The notes beneath the pieces were generated by a model. It made no database searches and was not told the DNA's origin. It worked only from the letters and a program-made list of their open reading frames with translations. From Rhodocyclales bacterium (GTDB lineage Bacteria; Pseudomonadota; Gammaproteobacteria; Burkholderiales; Rhodocyclaceae): DNA of 64,000 nucleotides. Positions 19,302 to 28,978 of the stretch are shown piece after piece (position 1 is the first letter of the stretch; the number at the start of each line of letters is the position of its first letter). The DNA is taken from NCBI GenBank assembly GCA_016183655.1, contig JACPEH010000023.1, positions 62,001 to 126,000 on the forward strand. The letters are read 5' to 3'. A program made the position numbers and the translations under genes.

Positions 19302-20002
19302 TGTACGACCGGGACGACCAAACTGCAGCCGTCGCCCACGTCGACCACGCCATCGCCTCGCGCCGCTCGGTGCGCCGTTTCCTGCCGACGCCGGTGCCGA
19401 AGAAGACGGTCGAGGAGCTGCTCGAACTCGCCGCCCGCGCGCCGTCGGGCACCAACGTCCAGCCGTGGAAGGTCTATGCGCTGGCCGGCGATGCCAAGGC
19501 GGCGCTGTCCGCGGCGATCCTCGACAAGTACCACAGCACCGGCATGGAGGGCCGCGAGTTCGACTATTACCCGACCGAGTGGAGCGAGCCCTGGCTGTCG
19601 CGCCGGCGCAAGATCGGCTTCGACCTTTACGGCCTGCTCGGCATCGGCAAGGAGGACAAGGTGCGCATGCGGCAGCAGGCCGGGCGCAACTTCCTGTTCT
19701 TCGACGCCCCGGTCGGCTTCATCTTCACGATGGACCGCAGCCTCGGCCAGGGCATGTTCATCGACTACGGCATGTTCATGGCCAACCTGATGACCGCCGC
19801 CCGTGCCCGCGGCCTCGACACCTGCGCGCAGGCTGCCTTCGCCGACTACCACCAGACCATCCGCCGCGTTCTCGGCATCCCCGACAACGAGCTGGTCGTC
19901 TGCGGCATGGCCCTCGGCTACGCCGACAACGAGGCGCCGGAAAACAAGCTGGAAACGGTGCGCGAGCCGGTGGCAGGCTTCACCAGCTTCCGCGGCTTCT
20001 GA
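19301..20002 (+). CDS. Nitroreductase-family FMN oxidoreductase
   Basis: The protein has 233 residues. Typical nitroreductase features are AIASRRSVRRFLPTPV (FMN phosphate binding), ARAPSGTNVQPWKVY, and MALGYADNEAPENK near the C-terminus. These are homodimeric NAD(P)H flavoenzymes; the substrate is unknown. The ATG overlaps the hisC stop in TGATG. It is followed after ten bases by the PaiB-like gene, another flavin-binding fold. Confidence 0.9.
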   Translation: MYDRDDQTAAVAHVDHAIASRRSVRRFLPTPVPKKTVEELLELAARAPSGTNVQPWKVYALAGDAKAALSAAILDKYHSTGMEGREFDYYPTEWSEPWLSRRRKIGFDLYGLLGIGKEDKVRMRQQAGRNFLFFDAPVGFIFTMDRSLGQGMFIDYGMFMANLMTAARARGLDTCAQAAFADYHQTIRRVLGIPDNELVVCGMALGYADNEAPENKLETVREPVAGFTSFRGF

Positions 20003-20012
20003 GGCACGGCCC

Positions 20013-20642
20013 GTGTATTGCCCCGCCCATTTCGACGAATCGCGGCCGGAAGTGCTGCACGCGCTGATGCGCGCACGGCCGCTGGCGACGCTGGTCACGC
20101 TGGGCAGCGGCGGCCTCAACGCCGACCACCTCCCGCTCGTGCTGGAAACGCCGGCCGCGGCGCCGGCGACCCTGCGCGGCCACGTCGCGCGCGCCAACCC
20201 GATGTGGAAATCGCTGTGCGGCGAGGTCGAGGCACTGGCGGTCTTCCACGGCCCGGACAGCTACATTACGCCGTCGTGGTATCCGAGCAAGAAAGAGCAC
20301 GGCAAGGCGGTACCGACCTGGAACTACGTCACCGTCCATGCCCGCGGCCCGCTGCGGGTGGTAGACGATGCCGACTGGCTGCGTCGGCACCTCGAAGCGC
20401 TGACCCGGCAGCAGGAAGCCGCCTTCGCCGAGCCCTGGGCGGTTTCCGACGCACCCGCCGACTATCTGGAGAAAATGCTCGGCGCGATCGTCGGCGTCGA
20501 GCTGACGATTACCTCGCTGCACGGCAAGTGGAAGACCAGCCAGAACCAGCCGGAGGCGAATCGGGCCGGCGTCGTGCAGGGACTGCGCAACCTGGACAGC
20601 GCGCCTGCGGCGGCGATGGCTACCCTGGTCGAGCGCCGCTGA
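20013..20642 (+). CDS. FMN-binding negative transcriptional regulator, PaiB family
   Basis: The protein has 209 residues from a GTG preceded by GAGG eight bases away. VYCPAHFDES, LPLVLE, HVARANPMWK, YITPSWYPSKKEHGKAVPTWNYV and HGKWKTSQNQ match the PaiB/FMN-binding split-barrel family. Despite the family name no DNA-binding domain is obvious, and flavin or heme binding is more certain than regulation. It probably forms an operon with hisC and the nitroreductase. Confidence 0.87.
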   Translation: MYCPAHFDESRPEVLHALMRARPLATLVTLGSGGLNADHLPLVLETPAAAPATLRGHVARANPMWKSLCGEVEALAVFHGPDSYITPSWYPSKKEHGKAVPTWNYVTVHARGPLRVVDDADWLRRHLEALTRQQEAAFAEPWAVSDAPADYLEKMLGAIVGVELTITSLHGKWKTSQNQPEANRAGVVQGLRNLDSAPAAAMATLVERR

Positions 20643-20662
20643 ACGTCGCGGCCGGTACCGGC

Positions 20663-20691
20663 TTGACCGGCTCGAAGGCGGGGAATAAAGT
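20663..20691 (+). promoter_or_regulatory. Candidate sigma-70 promoter for ccdAB
   Basis: TTGACC (20663-20668) and TAAAGT (20686-20691) are separated by 17 bases, 31 bases before the ccdA ATG. The -35 is good and the -10 matches four of six. Autoregulation by the CcdAB complex is typical of the family but no operator was identified. Confidence 0.4.
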
Positions 20692-20722
20692 GATTGTGCT
20701 TTAGTCAAGGCAAAGGAACGAA

Positions 20723-20974
20723 ATGCGCACCGCGCCCCCATCGATCAAGAAAGCAGTCAACCTGACGATCAACGCTGCGCTGCTCGACGAGGCCAAGGCG
20801 CTCGGCATCAACGTTTCGCGCACGCTCGAGGAAGCGCTCGCCGAAAGGACACGGGTTGCTGCAGCCGCCCGCTGGCGTGAAGAGAACGCGGAGGCCATCG
20901 CCTGGCAGAATGCACTGACCGAACGCATGGGCGGCACGCTGCAGGAATTGCTGGACGCCGACGATGCAGTTTGA
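20723..20974 (+). CDS. ccdA: CcdA-family antitoxin
   Basis: The protein has 83 residues. The N-terminal half (KKAVNLTINAALLDEAKALGINVSRTLEEAL) is the ribbon-helix-helix DNA-binding domain of CcdA. The C-terminal WREENAEAIAWQNA segment is the disordered toxin-binding arm, although its last 15 residues diverge from F-plasmid CcdA. It neutralises CcdB and represses its own promoter in known systems. It overlaps ccdB by 11 bases, the usual antitoxin-first arrangement. Confidence 0.88.
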   Translation: MRTAPPSIKKAVNLTINAALLDEAKALGINVSRTLEEALAERTRVAAAARWREENAEAIAWQNALTERMGGTLQELLDADDAV

Positions 20975-21284
20975 CGTCTACCCGACGCCGGGGCCGGCCA
21001 GGGCGTTCCTGCCCTTCATCATTGACGTCCAGTCTGATCTCCTTTCGTCGCTCGATAGCCGACTGATCGTTCCCATGCTGTCGATCCCCGCCGGCAAGAA
21101 AGGGGCGCCAAAGCTGCTGACCCGGCTCAACCCGATCATCGAATTCGACGGCAAGTCTTATGCGCTGCTGGCCAACCAGATGGCCAACATCTCCGCCAAT
21201 CGGTTACGCAAGCCCGCAGGCAACCTGAGCACTCAGCGACAGGCCATCGTCGAGGCCATCGATTTCCTGATTACCGGCATCTAG
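20964..21284 (+). CDS. ccdB: CcdB-family DNA gyrase toxin
   Basis: The protein has 106 residues. MQFDVYPTPG, FIIDVQSDLL and the C-terminal AIVEAIDFLITGI align with F-plasmid CcdB, which poisons the GyrA subunit. F CcdB ends in Trp-Gly-Ile, needed for gyrase poisoning; here the Trp position is Thr (TGI), so toxicity is uncertain. Its TAG stop overlaps the opposite-strand TAG of the chromate transporter gene in the palindrome CTAG (21281-21284). Confidence 0.88.
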   Translation: MQFDVYPTPGPARAFLPFIIDVQSDLLSSLDSRLIVPMLSIPAGKKGAPKLLTRLNPIIEFDGKSYALLANQMANISANRLRKPAGNLSTQRQAIVEAIDFLITGI

Positions 21285-21802
21285 ACGACGCCGGCCAGCC
21301 CGAGCAGGGCGCCGGCGGCGATGCACCACAGTGGGTGAAATTTTGTCTTCGTGCTGAACGCGGCGACGGCGAGCACGAAGCCCCAGCCAGCCACGCCCAG
21401 GCCGGCCGACTGGCCGACCAGCGCCGCCCCGGAGAAGATCAACCCGACCGCCAGCGGCGCCACGCCGAGCTGGACCGCGCGCTGCCAGCGCGCGCCCTTG
21501 AAGCGTTCCCAGCGGCTGAACAGCAGGTAGACGACGACGCTCATCGGCAGGCACATCGCCACCGTCGCCGTCAGCGCGCCAGCCAGCCCCGCCACCTGCC
21601 AGCCGATCAGCGTCACCACCAGCACGTTCGGGCCGGGGGCCGCCTGGGCGATGGCGTAGAGGTGGGCGAAGGTGGTCGCATCCATCCACTGCCGGTTGTC
21701 CACGACGACGCGGTACAGCTCCGGCAGCAGCGCCGTCGCGCCGCCGAAAGCGACGAAGGAGAGCAGCGCGAACTCGGCGAAGAGGTCGATCAGCGTACTC
21801 AC
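21281..21802 (-). CDS. Chromate transporter, short-chain C-terminal-type subunit
   Basis: The protein has 173 residues and about five to six membrane segments. FVAFGGATALLPELYR and AQAAPGPNVLVVTLIGWQVAG are the CHR-domain motifs. Short-chain ChrA proteins work as pairs encoded by adjacent genes, each with one CHR domain. It starts at a GTG overlapping the stop of the partner gene (GTGA). The likely role is chromate or sulfate-analogue efflux. Confidence 0.87.
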   Translation of the reverse strand: MSTLIDLFAEFALLSFVAFGGATALLPELYRVVVDNRQWMDATTFAHLYAIAQAAPGPNVLVVTLIGWQVAGLAGALTATVAMCLPMSVVVYLLFSRWERFKGARWQRAVQLGVAPLAVGLIFSGAALVGQSAGLGVAGWGFVLAVAAFSTKTKFHPLWCIAAGALLGLAGVV

Positions 21803-22371
21803 CGGCGCTCGCCCTCGCGCAGCAGCCACCAGGCGACGCCGCCCGACGCCGCGATCCCGGCCAGCATCACCGCCGGCAGCGACCAGCGCAGCAGGCCGAT
21901 GGCGACGAAGACGAGCACGGTGAAGGGCAGGAACGCCCGTTTGTTCCTGACCGCCAGCGCCATGCGCACGGCCATCGCGAAGAGCAGCCCGGCGCCGGCG
22001 GCGGCGATGCCGCGCAGCATGCGCTGCGCTTCCGGCAACGCGCCGAAACGGTCGTAGAGCATCGCCAGCAGCAGCACGATCGCCACCGGCCCGGCGAGCA
22101 GGCCGAGCGGCGCGACCAGCGCGCCGGCCAGCCCGCCGTAGCGGCGACCGACGACCACCGCCAAGTTGACCACGTTCGGCCCGGGCAGGAACTGGCACAG
22201 GCCGAGCTGGGCGTTGAATTCCTCGGCCGTCATCCAGCGGCTGGTGTCGACCAGGTAGTGCCGGGCGAAGGGCAGCACGCCGCCGAAGCCGGACAGGCCG
22301 ATCTTCGAGAAGCCGAAAAAAAGCGCCGCGAGCGAGATCGCCGGCGGCGCTTTGGTTTGCTCTTGCAACAT
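21799..22371 (-). CDS. Chromate transporter, short-chain N-terminal-type subunit
   Basis: The protein has 190 residues with one CHR domain: GFSKIGLSGFGGVLPFARHYLVD and CQFLPGPNVVNLAVVVGRRYGG. It forms the upstream half of a two-gene chromate transporter with the 21281-21802 gene. It starts 13 bases downstream of hisD on the same strand, which places it at the tail of hisGD transcription in a position where hisC would be expected. Confidence 0.88.
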   Translation of the reverse strand: MLQEQTKAPPAISLAALFFGFSKIGLSGFGGVLPFARHYLVDTSRWMTAEEFNAQLGLCQFLPGPNVVNLAVVVGRRYGGLAGALVAPLGLLAGPVAIVLLLAMLYDRFGALPEAQRMLRGIAAAGAGLLFAMAVRMALAVRNKRAFLPFTVLVFVAIGLLRWSLPAVMLAGIAASGGVAWWLLREGERR

Positions 22372-22384
22372 CAGTCGAGTCTGC

Positions 22385-23695
22385 TCATTTCAGTCTGAAC
22401 TCGGCCGACTTGGCGTGCGCCGGCAGACCTTCGCCGTACGCCAGCGTCGAGGCGATCCGGCCCAGCGTCTGCGCGCCGGCCTGCGAGACGCGGATCAGGC
22501 TGGAACGCTTCTGGAAGTCATAGACGCCCAAGGGCGACGAGAAGCGCGCCGAACCGGAGGTCGGCAGCACGTGGTTCGGGCCGGCGCAGTAGTCGCCGAG
22601 CGATTCCGACGTGTACGGGCCGATGAAGATGGCGCCGGCGTGGCGGATCTTCGGCACCCAGCTTTCGGCATCGACCATCGACAGTTCGAGGTGTTCGGGG
22701 GCGATGCGGTTGGCGATGGCGACGGCTTCCTCCATGTCGCGCACCTGGATCAGCGCACCGCGGCCGGACAGCGAGGCCTCGATCACCGCGCGCCGCGGCA
22801 TCGTCGGCAGCAGCTTCTCGATGGCCGCCGCAACGCGCTCGATGTAGGCGCCGTCGGGGCAGACCAGGATCGACTGCGCCAGCTCGTCGTGCTCGGCCTG
22901 CGAGAAGAGGTCCATCGCCACCCACTCCGGATCGGTCGAGCCGTCGCAGACGACGAGGATTTCCGACGGGCCGGCGACCATGTCGATGCCGACGATGCCG
23001 AAGACGCGGCGCTTGGCGGCGGCGACGTAGGCGTTGCCCGGGCCGACGATCTTGTCCACCTTGGGCACGGTCGCCGTGCCGTAGGCCAGCGCACCTACCG
23101 CCTGCGCGCCGCCGATGCAGAACACGCGGTCGACGCCGGCCAGCGCAGCGGCGGCCAGCACCAGCGGGTTGTGCTCGCCGTCCGGCGTGGGCACGACCAT
23201 GATCAGCTCGCCGACGCCGGCGACGTGCGCCGGGATCGCGTTCATCAGCACCGACGACGGGTAGGCCGCCTTGCCGCCGGGCACGTAGAGGCCGACGCGG
23301 TCGAGCGGGGTGATCTTCTGGCCGAGCAGCGTGCCGCGCAGTTCTTCACTTTCTTCCTCGTACTGCCAGCCCTGCAGCGGCTGCCGCTCGTGGTAGCTGC
23401 GCACGCGGGCGGCAGCGGCTTCGAGCGCGGCGCGGCGGTCGGCCGGCAGGCCGGCCAGCGCGGCTTCGAGTTCGGCGCGCGACAACTCCAGCTCGGCCAT
23501 CGACTTGGCCGAGAGGCGGTCGAAGCGGTTGGTGTATTCGATCACCGCGGCATCGCCGCGCTGCTTCACGTCGGCGAGGATGGCGGCGACGGTCTGGTCG
23601 ATCCGGTCGTCCTGCGCGCCTTCGAAAGCCAGCAGCAGGTCGAGCTGCGCCGTGAAACCGGCATCGGCGGAATTGAGTCGCTTGATCGAAACCAT
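22385..23695 (-). CDS. hisD: Histidinol dehydrogenase
   Basis: The protein has 436 residues. Signatures include [36 protein letters not shown], the zinc-site region [14 protein letters not shown] and catalytic Glu-His in RIAPEHLEL. It oxidises histidinol to histidine in two NAD+-dependent steps. It starts two bases after hisG ends. Downstream genes on this strand are the chromate transporter pair, not hisC. Confidence 0.97.
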   Translation of the reverse strand: MVSIKRLNSADAGFTAQLDLLLAFEGAQDDRIDQTVAAILADVKQRGDAAVIEYTNRFDRLSAKSMAELELSRAELEAALAGLPADRRAALEAAAARVRSYHERQPLQGWQYEEESEELRGTLLGQKITPLDRVGLYVPGGKAAYPSSVLMNAIPAHVAGVGELIMVVPTPDGEHNPLVLAAAALAGVDRVFCIGGAQAVGALAYGTATVPKVDKIVGPGNAYVAAAKRRVFGIVGIDMVAGPSEILVVCDGSTDPEWVAMDLFSQAEHDELAQSILVCPDGAYIERVAAAIEKLLPTMPRRAVIEASLSGRGALIQVRDMEEAVAIANRIAPEHLELSMVDAESWVPKIRHAGAIFIGPYTSESLGDYCAGPNHVLPTSGSARFSSPLGVYDFQKRSSLIRVSQAGAQTLGRIASTLAYGEGLPAHAKSAEFRLK

Positions 23696-23697
23696 GG

Positions 23698-24345
23698 TCA
23701 GTCCTGCTTTACGGCACCGGCAAAGGCATCGAGGATCGGCGCCAGCGTCTCGCGCTTCAGCTTCAGCGCCGCCTGGTTGACGACCAGGCGCGACGAGATC
23801 GGCATGATGTCCTCGACCGCGACGAGCTTGTTGGCCTTCAGCGTGCCGCCGGTCGACACCAGGTCGACGATGGCGTCGGCCAGTCCGGCCAGCGGCGCCA
23901 GTTCCATCGAGCCGTAGAGCTTGATCAGGTCGACATGCACGCCCTTGGCGGCGAAGTGCTCGCGCGCCGTCTTGATGTACTTGCTCGCCACCTTGAGGCG
24001 GGCGCCTTGGCGCACCGCACGCTCGTAGTCGAAGCCCTCGGGCACGGCAACCATCATCCGGCACTTGGCGATGTTCAGGTCGAGCGGCTGGTAAAGACCT
24101 TCGCCGCCATGCTCGATGAGCACGTCCTTGCCGGCAACGCCGAGGTCGGCAGCGCCGTACTGGACATAGGTCGGGACGTCGGTGGCGCGCACGATGACGA
24201 CGCGGACATCCTCGCGATTGGTGCCGATGATCAGCTTGCGCGAAGTTTCCGGGTTCTCGACCGGCACGATGCCGGCGGCCGCCAGGAGCGGCAGCGTCTC
24301 GTCGAAGATGCGGCCCTTGGAGAGGGCGATGGTGATGCCAGTCAC
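23698..24345 (-). CDS. hisG: ATP phosphoribosyltransferase, short form
   Basis: The protein has 215 residues, the short form without the C-terminal regulatory domain. [34 protein letters not shown] and [18 protein letters not shown] are diagnostic. It catalyses the committed step of histidine synthesis. Short HisG needs the HisRS-like partner HisZ, which is not in this window. A 231-base gap separates it from the upstream small membrane gene, so it probably has its own promoter. Confidence 0.96.
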   Translation of the reverse strand: MTGITIALSKGRIFDETLPLLAAAGIVPVENPETSRKLIIGTNREDVRVVIVRATDVPTYVQYGAADLGVAGKDVLIEHGGEGLYQPLDLNIAKCRMMVAVPEGFDYERAVRQGARLKVASKYIKTAREHFAAKGVHVDLIKLYGSMELAPLAGLADAIVDLVSTGGTLKANKLVAVEDIMPISSRLVVNQAALKLKRETLAPILDAFAGAVKQD

Positions 24346-24419
24346 GGGATCGGGCCTTTGAATACTGGGAAAATGGTGATTTTAACGCAAAGTCCGGTGC
24401 CGGCCTTGCACTGCACAAA

Positions 24420-24439
24420 GGCCGCTGAAAAAAGCGGCC
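24420..24439. terminator. Hairpin downstream of the small membrane gene, upstream of hisG
   Basis: GGCCGCT-gaaaaa-AGCGGCC is a perfect 7-bp stem. On the minus strand it is followed by TTTG, a weak T-run, so it could terminate murA-side transcription before hisG. Confidence 0.5.
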
Positions 24440-24505
24440 GGAGGATTTCGCTAACGGGCATGGATTGAGACCGCCCGAATCATGAAGGCCTTACCCATGC
24501 CCGTT

Positions 24506-24549
24506 CCCCTCACCCCCGGCCCCTCTCCCGCTTCGCGGGCGAGGGGAGG
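24506..24549. repeat. REP-like palindromic intergenic element
   Basis: CCCCTCACCCCCGG followed by CCCCTCTCCCGC-ttc-GCGGGCGAGGGG forms an almost perfect 12-bp stem (24520-24546, one mismatch). The sequence style matches dispersed palindromic elements common between proteobacterial genes. A smaller hairpin, AGACGC-tgc-GCGTCT, follows near 24556-24570. Confidence 0.7.
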
Positions 24550-24576
24550 TTCGCGAGACGCTGCGCGTCTTTCACG

Positions 24577-24837
24577 TTAACGCGACAGCGCCAGCAACGC
24601 GAAAACGATCACTGCCGCGACGATCAGCAGCGTGCGCTTCGCGTCGCCGGACGAGATTCCGTACAGGGAGGAAAGCCTGAGCCTTTGCTGGCGGCCGATC
24701 GAGTTCGGCAGCGGGCCGACGAGCTTTTCGAATTCCCGCAGCCGCTGATGCTCATTGCGGCAGATGTCACGGTCCGCGCGCAGCAGGAGCACGAGAAAAA
24801 CCACGAGAATGCCGGCAAAGACGATCTCGGCCGGCAT
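24577..24837 (-). CDS. Small two-helix membrane protein of unknown function
   Basis: The protein has 86 residues with two hydrophobic segments, near residues 4-19 and 67-84. They flank a charged, Arg-rich central stretch ([20 protein letters not shown]). No family is recognised. Supporting evidence is its position four bases after murA on the same strand, an ATG start and the absence of a competing gene. It could be a conserved hypothetical or a lineage-specific addition. Confidence 0.6.
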   Translation of the reverse strand: MPAEIVFAGILVVFLVLLLRADRDICRNEHQRLREFEKLVGPLPNSIGRQQRLRLSSLYGISSGDAKRTLLIVAAVIVFALLALSR

Positions 24838-24841
24838 GCCG

Positions 24842-26333
<1,492 letters not shown>

Positions 26334-26339
26334 GGTGCT

Positions 26340-27104
26340 TCAGTTCCTGAGTTTGTAGCCGCGCCGAAGGAGCGCCAGCGAGAAAGCGGAGACGACGACG
26401 AAGGCGGCGGTGACCACGGCGAGGCTCACCAGCGGGGAGACGTCTGAGGTGCCGAAAAAGCCATAGCGGAAGCCGTCGATCATATAGAACACGGGGTTGA
26501 ATTGCGACACCCGCTGCCAGAAGCCCGGCAGCGAATGAATCGAGTAGAAGACGCCGGAGAGCATGGTCAGCGGCATGATCAGGAAGTTCTGGAAGGCAGC
26601 CAGCTGGTCGAACTTGTCGGCCCAGATACCGGCGACGACGCCGAGCGCCCCCATGATCGCGCCGCCGAGCAAGGCAAAGGCGAGAATCCACAGCGGCGTG
26701 ACCGTGCCGAACGCGCCGGCCGGCGCAAACCAGACGGTAACGGCAAGCACCCCGGCACCGACGACGAGGCCGCGGGTGGCGGCAGCCAGCACGTAGGCAA
26801 GGAAGAATTCGAGATAGGAGATCGGCGGCAGCAGGACAAAGACGATGCTGCCGGTAACCTTGGCCTGGATCAGCGACGACGAGGAGTTGGCGAAGGCGTT
26901 CTGCAGCACCGACATCATCACCAGGCCGGGGATCAGGAAGGCGGTGTAGCGCACCGACTCGTAAACCTGCACCTGCTCGTCGAGCACGTGGCTGAAGATC
27001 AGCAGGTAGAGCAGCGCCGTCACCACCGGGGCGGCTACGGTCTGGAAGCTGACCTTCCAGAAGCGCAGCAACTCCTTCCAGAGCAGGGTGCGAAAGCTGA
27101 CCAT
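26340..27104 (-). CDS. ABC-2 type transporter permease (YadH-like)
   Basis: The protein has 254 residues and six predicted membrane segments. It carries the ABC-2 signature region near the C-terminus (NPVFYMIDGFRYGFFG). It pairs with the ATPase encoded immediately upstream, overlapping it in ATGA, to form an exporter of the YadGH type. In this genus-level context it follows the mla operon. The substrate is unknown. Confidence 0.92.
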   Translation of the reverse strand: MVSFRTLLWKELLRFWKVSFQTVAAPVVTALLYLLIFSHVLDEQVQVYESVRYTAFLIPGLVMMSVLQNAFANSSSSLIQAKVTGSIVFVLLPPISYLEFFLAYVLAAATRGLVVGAGVLAVTVWFAPAGAFGTVTPLWILAFALLGGAIMGALGVVAGIWADKFDQLAAFQNFLIMPLTMLSGVFYSIHSLPGFWQRVSQFNPVFYMIDGFRYGFFGTSDVSPLVSLAVVTAAFVVVSAFSLALLRRGYKLRN

Positions 27105-28024
27105 CAGGAGCGTCCCCGCTGCATCACGCGGACGAAGGCTTCTTCGAGATCGGGCGGCGACAGGCGCATGCCCTCGATGGCGATACCCGCCTCGCGCAGC
27201 GCGGCAAGCACGCGCTCCACGGCCGAGAAATCGGGGAGCCGCAACTGCCAGACGCCATCCACCTGGCCGGCCGAAAGGGGGACCAGTGCTTCCGGCAGGG
27301 CGGCGCCATCGGCCAGGCGCAGGCTCAGGGCGTGACCGGAAAAATCGCGCAGCAGGTTCGCGGTCGAATCCAGCACAACGACGCGACCGTGCTGCAGCAT
27401 CGCGATGCGGCTGCACAAGGCCTCCGCCTCTTCCAGGTAATGCGTGGTCAGGATGATGGTGTGGCCTTCGGCGTTCAGGCGCCGAACGAACTGCCACAAG
27501 CCCTGGCGGAGCTCGACATCGACGCCGGCGGTCGGCTCGTCGAGAACGATCACCGGCGGCTTGTGCACCAGCGCCTGCGCCACCAGCACGCGGCGCTTCA
27601 TGCCGCCGGACAGGCGGCGCATGTTGGTATCGGCCTTGTCGGCGAGGTCGAGGTTGGCCAGTATCTCGTCGATCCAGGCATCGTTGTCGCGGATGCCGAA
27701 GTAGCCGGACTGGATGCGCAGCGTCTCGCGCACGGTGAAGAAGGGGTCGAAGACCAGCTCCTGCGGCACCACGCCGAGCAGGCGTCGCGCCTCGCGGTAG
27801 TCGGCGACGACGTCGCGGCCGAGCACCGTCAGCCGGCCGGCGTCCGGCCGCGCCAAGCCGGCGAGGCAGGAGATCAGCGTCGTCTTGCCGGCGCCGTTGG
27901 GGCCGAGCAGGCCGAAGAACTCCCCTTCGGGGATATCGAGCGAGACGCCGGCGAGCGCCTGCAGCGCGCCATAGCGTTTTTCGACCTGCTGAATGGAAAC
28001 GGCGACGCCCACGGCGTTAGTCAC
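27104..28024 (-). CDS. ABC transporter ATP-binding protein (YadG-like)
   Basis: The protein has 306 residues. Walker A GPNGAGKTT, signature LSGGMKRR, Walker B VIVLDEPTAGVD and the H-loop TTHY are all intact, with a C-terminal extension of about 80 residues typical of ABC-2 exporters. It partners the permease at 26340-27104. The GTG start at 28024 (VTNAVG) lies 22 bases after the mlaB stop with no strong ribosome-binding site. Confidence 0.92.
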   Translation of the reverse strand: MTNAVGVAVSIQQVEKRYGALQALAGVSLDIPEGEFFGLLGPNGAGKTTLISCLAGLARPDAGRLTVLGRDVVADYREARRLLGVVPQELVFDPFFTVRETLRIQSGYFGIRDNDAWIDEILANLDLADKADTNMRRLSGGMKRRVLVAQALVHKPPVIVLDEPTAGVDVELRQGLWQFVRRLNAEGHTIILTTHYLEEAEALCSRIAMLQHGRVVVLDSTANLLRDFSGHALSLRLADGAALPEALVPLSAGQVDGVWQLRLPDFSAVERVLAALREAGIAIEGMRLSPPDLEEAFVRVMQRGRS

Positions 28025-28046
28025 GACTCGAAAGGGGCGACACCGC

Positions 28047-28328
28047 TCAGGCGAGCGGGAGGAAATCGTCGACGCCGTAGAGTCCGGCAAGACTGAGCAA
28101 GCCCGCCGGCGGATTGACGATGCGCAGCGACACATTGCGCGAACGGCCATCGCGCAGCCAAGCGAAGAGAACGGCCAGCGCCGAGGAATCGGCGTCGGAA
28201 ACCGCACCGAGATCGACCTCGGTCACGCCGGCATCCAGCGCCGCGCGGCCGGACGCGAGCAGGGCCGACGCGTTGCCGTAAAGCATCGCGGTGGTCACTT
28301 TCAGCGCCGAGCCGGAACGTTCCAGCAT
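28047..28328 (-). CDS. mlaB: STAS-domain protein MlaB
   Basis: The protein has 93 residues. A STAS domain is indicated by VTEVDLGAVSDADSSALAVLFAWLRDGR. MlaB binds MlaF and is needed for assembly and activity of the MlaFEDB complex. It starts two bases after mlaC, in the usual operon order. Confidence 0.9.
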   Translation of the reverse strand: MLERSGSALKVTTAMLYGNASALLASGRAALDAGVTEVDLGAVSDADSSALAVLFAWLRDGRSRNVSLRIVNPPAGLLSLAGLYGVDDFLPLA

Positions 28329-28330
28329 CC

Positions 28331-28954
28331 TTATTTCTTCTCGGCCTTGCCGGCCTCGAACTGCTTGTTCTTCGCCGCGATCGAGGCGATCAGGCCGTCG
28401 ATGCCGCCGGCGCGCACTTCCTGGGCAAAACTTTCGCGGTAATTGGTGACCAGGCTGATCCCGGCGACGACGACATCGTAGACCTTCCACGCGCTGTCCA
28501 GCTTCTCCAGGCCGTAGTCGAGCAGCACCGCTTGCTGGCCCGGCTGGCGGATCTCGGTGCGCACCAGCACCTCGGTTTCGCCGGGCTGCATCTTCAGCGG
28601 CTTATAGACGACCGTCTGGTTCTTGTAGGCGGTCAGCGCGTTGGAGTAGGTGCGCACGAGCAAGGTCTTGAACTCTTCGGTCAAGCGCTTCTTCTGCTCC
28701 GGCGTTGTCTGCCGCCAGTCCTTGCCCACTGCCAGTGCGGTCATGCGGCTGAAGTTGAAATGCGGCAGCACCTTGGCCTCGACCAGCTCGATCGCCTTCC
28801 GGGTGTTGCCGCCCTGGATGTCCTTGTCGGCACGGACGATGGTCAACACCTCGTCCGTCACCCGCTTGACCAGCACATCCGGCGCTTCTTCGGTGGAAAA
28901 TGCGTTGCTGCAAAGGAGGAACAGCCCTGCGAACAGGGAAAACAGCTGCTTCAT
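28331..28954 (-). CDS. mlaC: Periplasmic phospholipid-binding protein MlaC
   Basis: The protein has 207 residues with a signal peptide of about 20 residues (MKQLFSLFAGLFLLCSNAFS). The Tol-Tol-Ttg2 fold region includes LPHFNFSRMTALAVGKDWR and LVTNYRESFAQEV. MlaC carries phospholipids across the periplasm between MlaA in the outer membrane and MlaFEDB in the inner membrane. Confidence 0.94.
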   Translation of the reverse strand: MKQLFSLFAGLFLLCSNAFSTEEAPDVLVKRVTDEVLTIVRADKDIQGGNTRKAIELVEAKVLPHFNFSRMTALAVGKDWRQTTPEQKKRLTEEFKTLLVRTYSNALTAYKNQTVVYKPLKMQPGETEVLVRTEIRQPGQQAVLLDYGLEKLDSAWKVYDVVVAGISLVTNYRESFAQEVRAGGIDGLIASIAAKNKQFEAGKAEKK

Positions 28955-28978
28955 GAGTTGCCTTGAATATTGCGAAAG

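Noticed and set aside
21281..22371. Frameshifted single ChrA gene
   Set aside because: Two-gene short-chain ChrA systems are well known, and the GTGA overlap and intact motifs in each half argue for two real genes.
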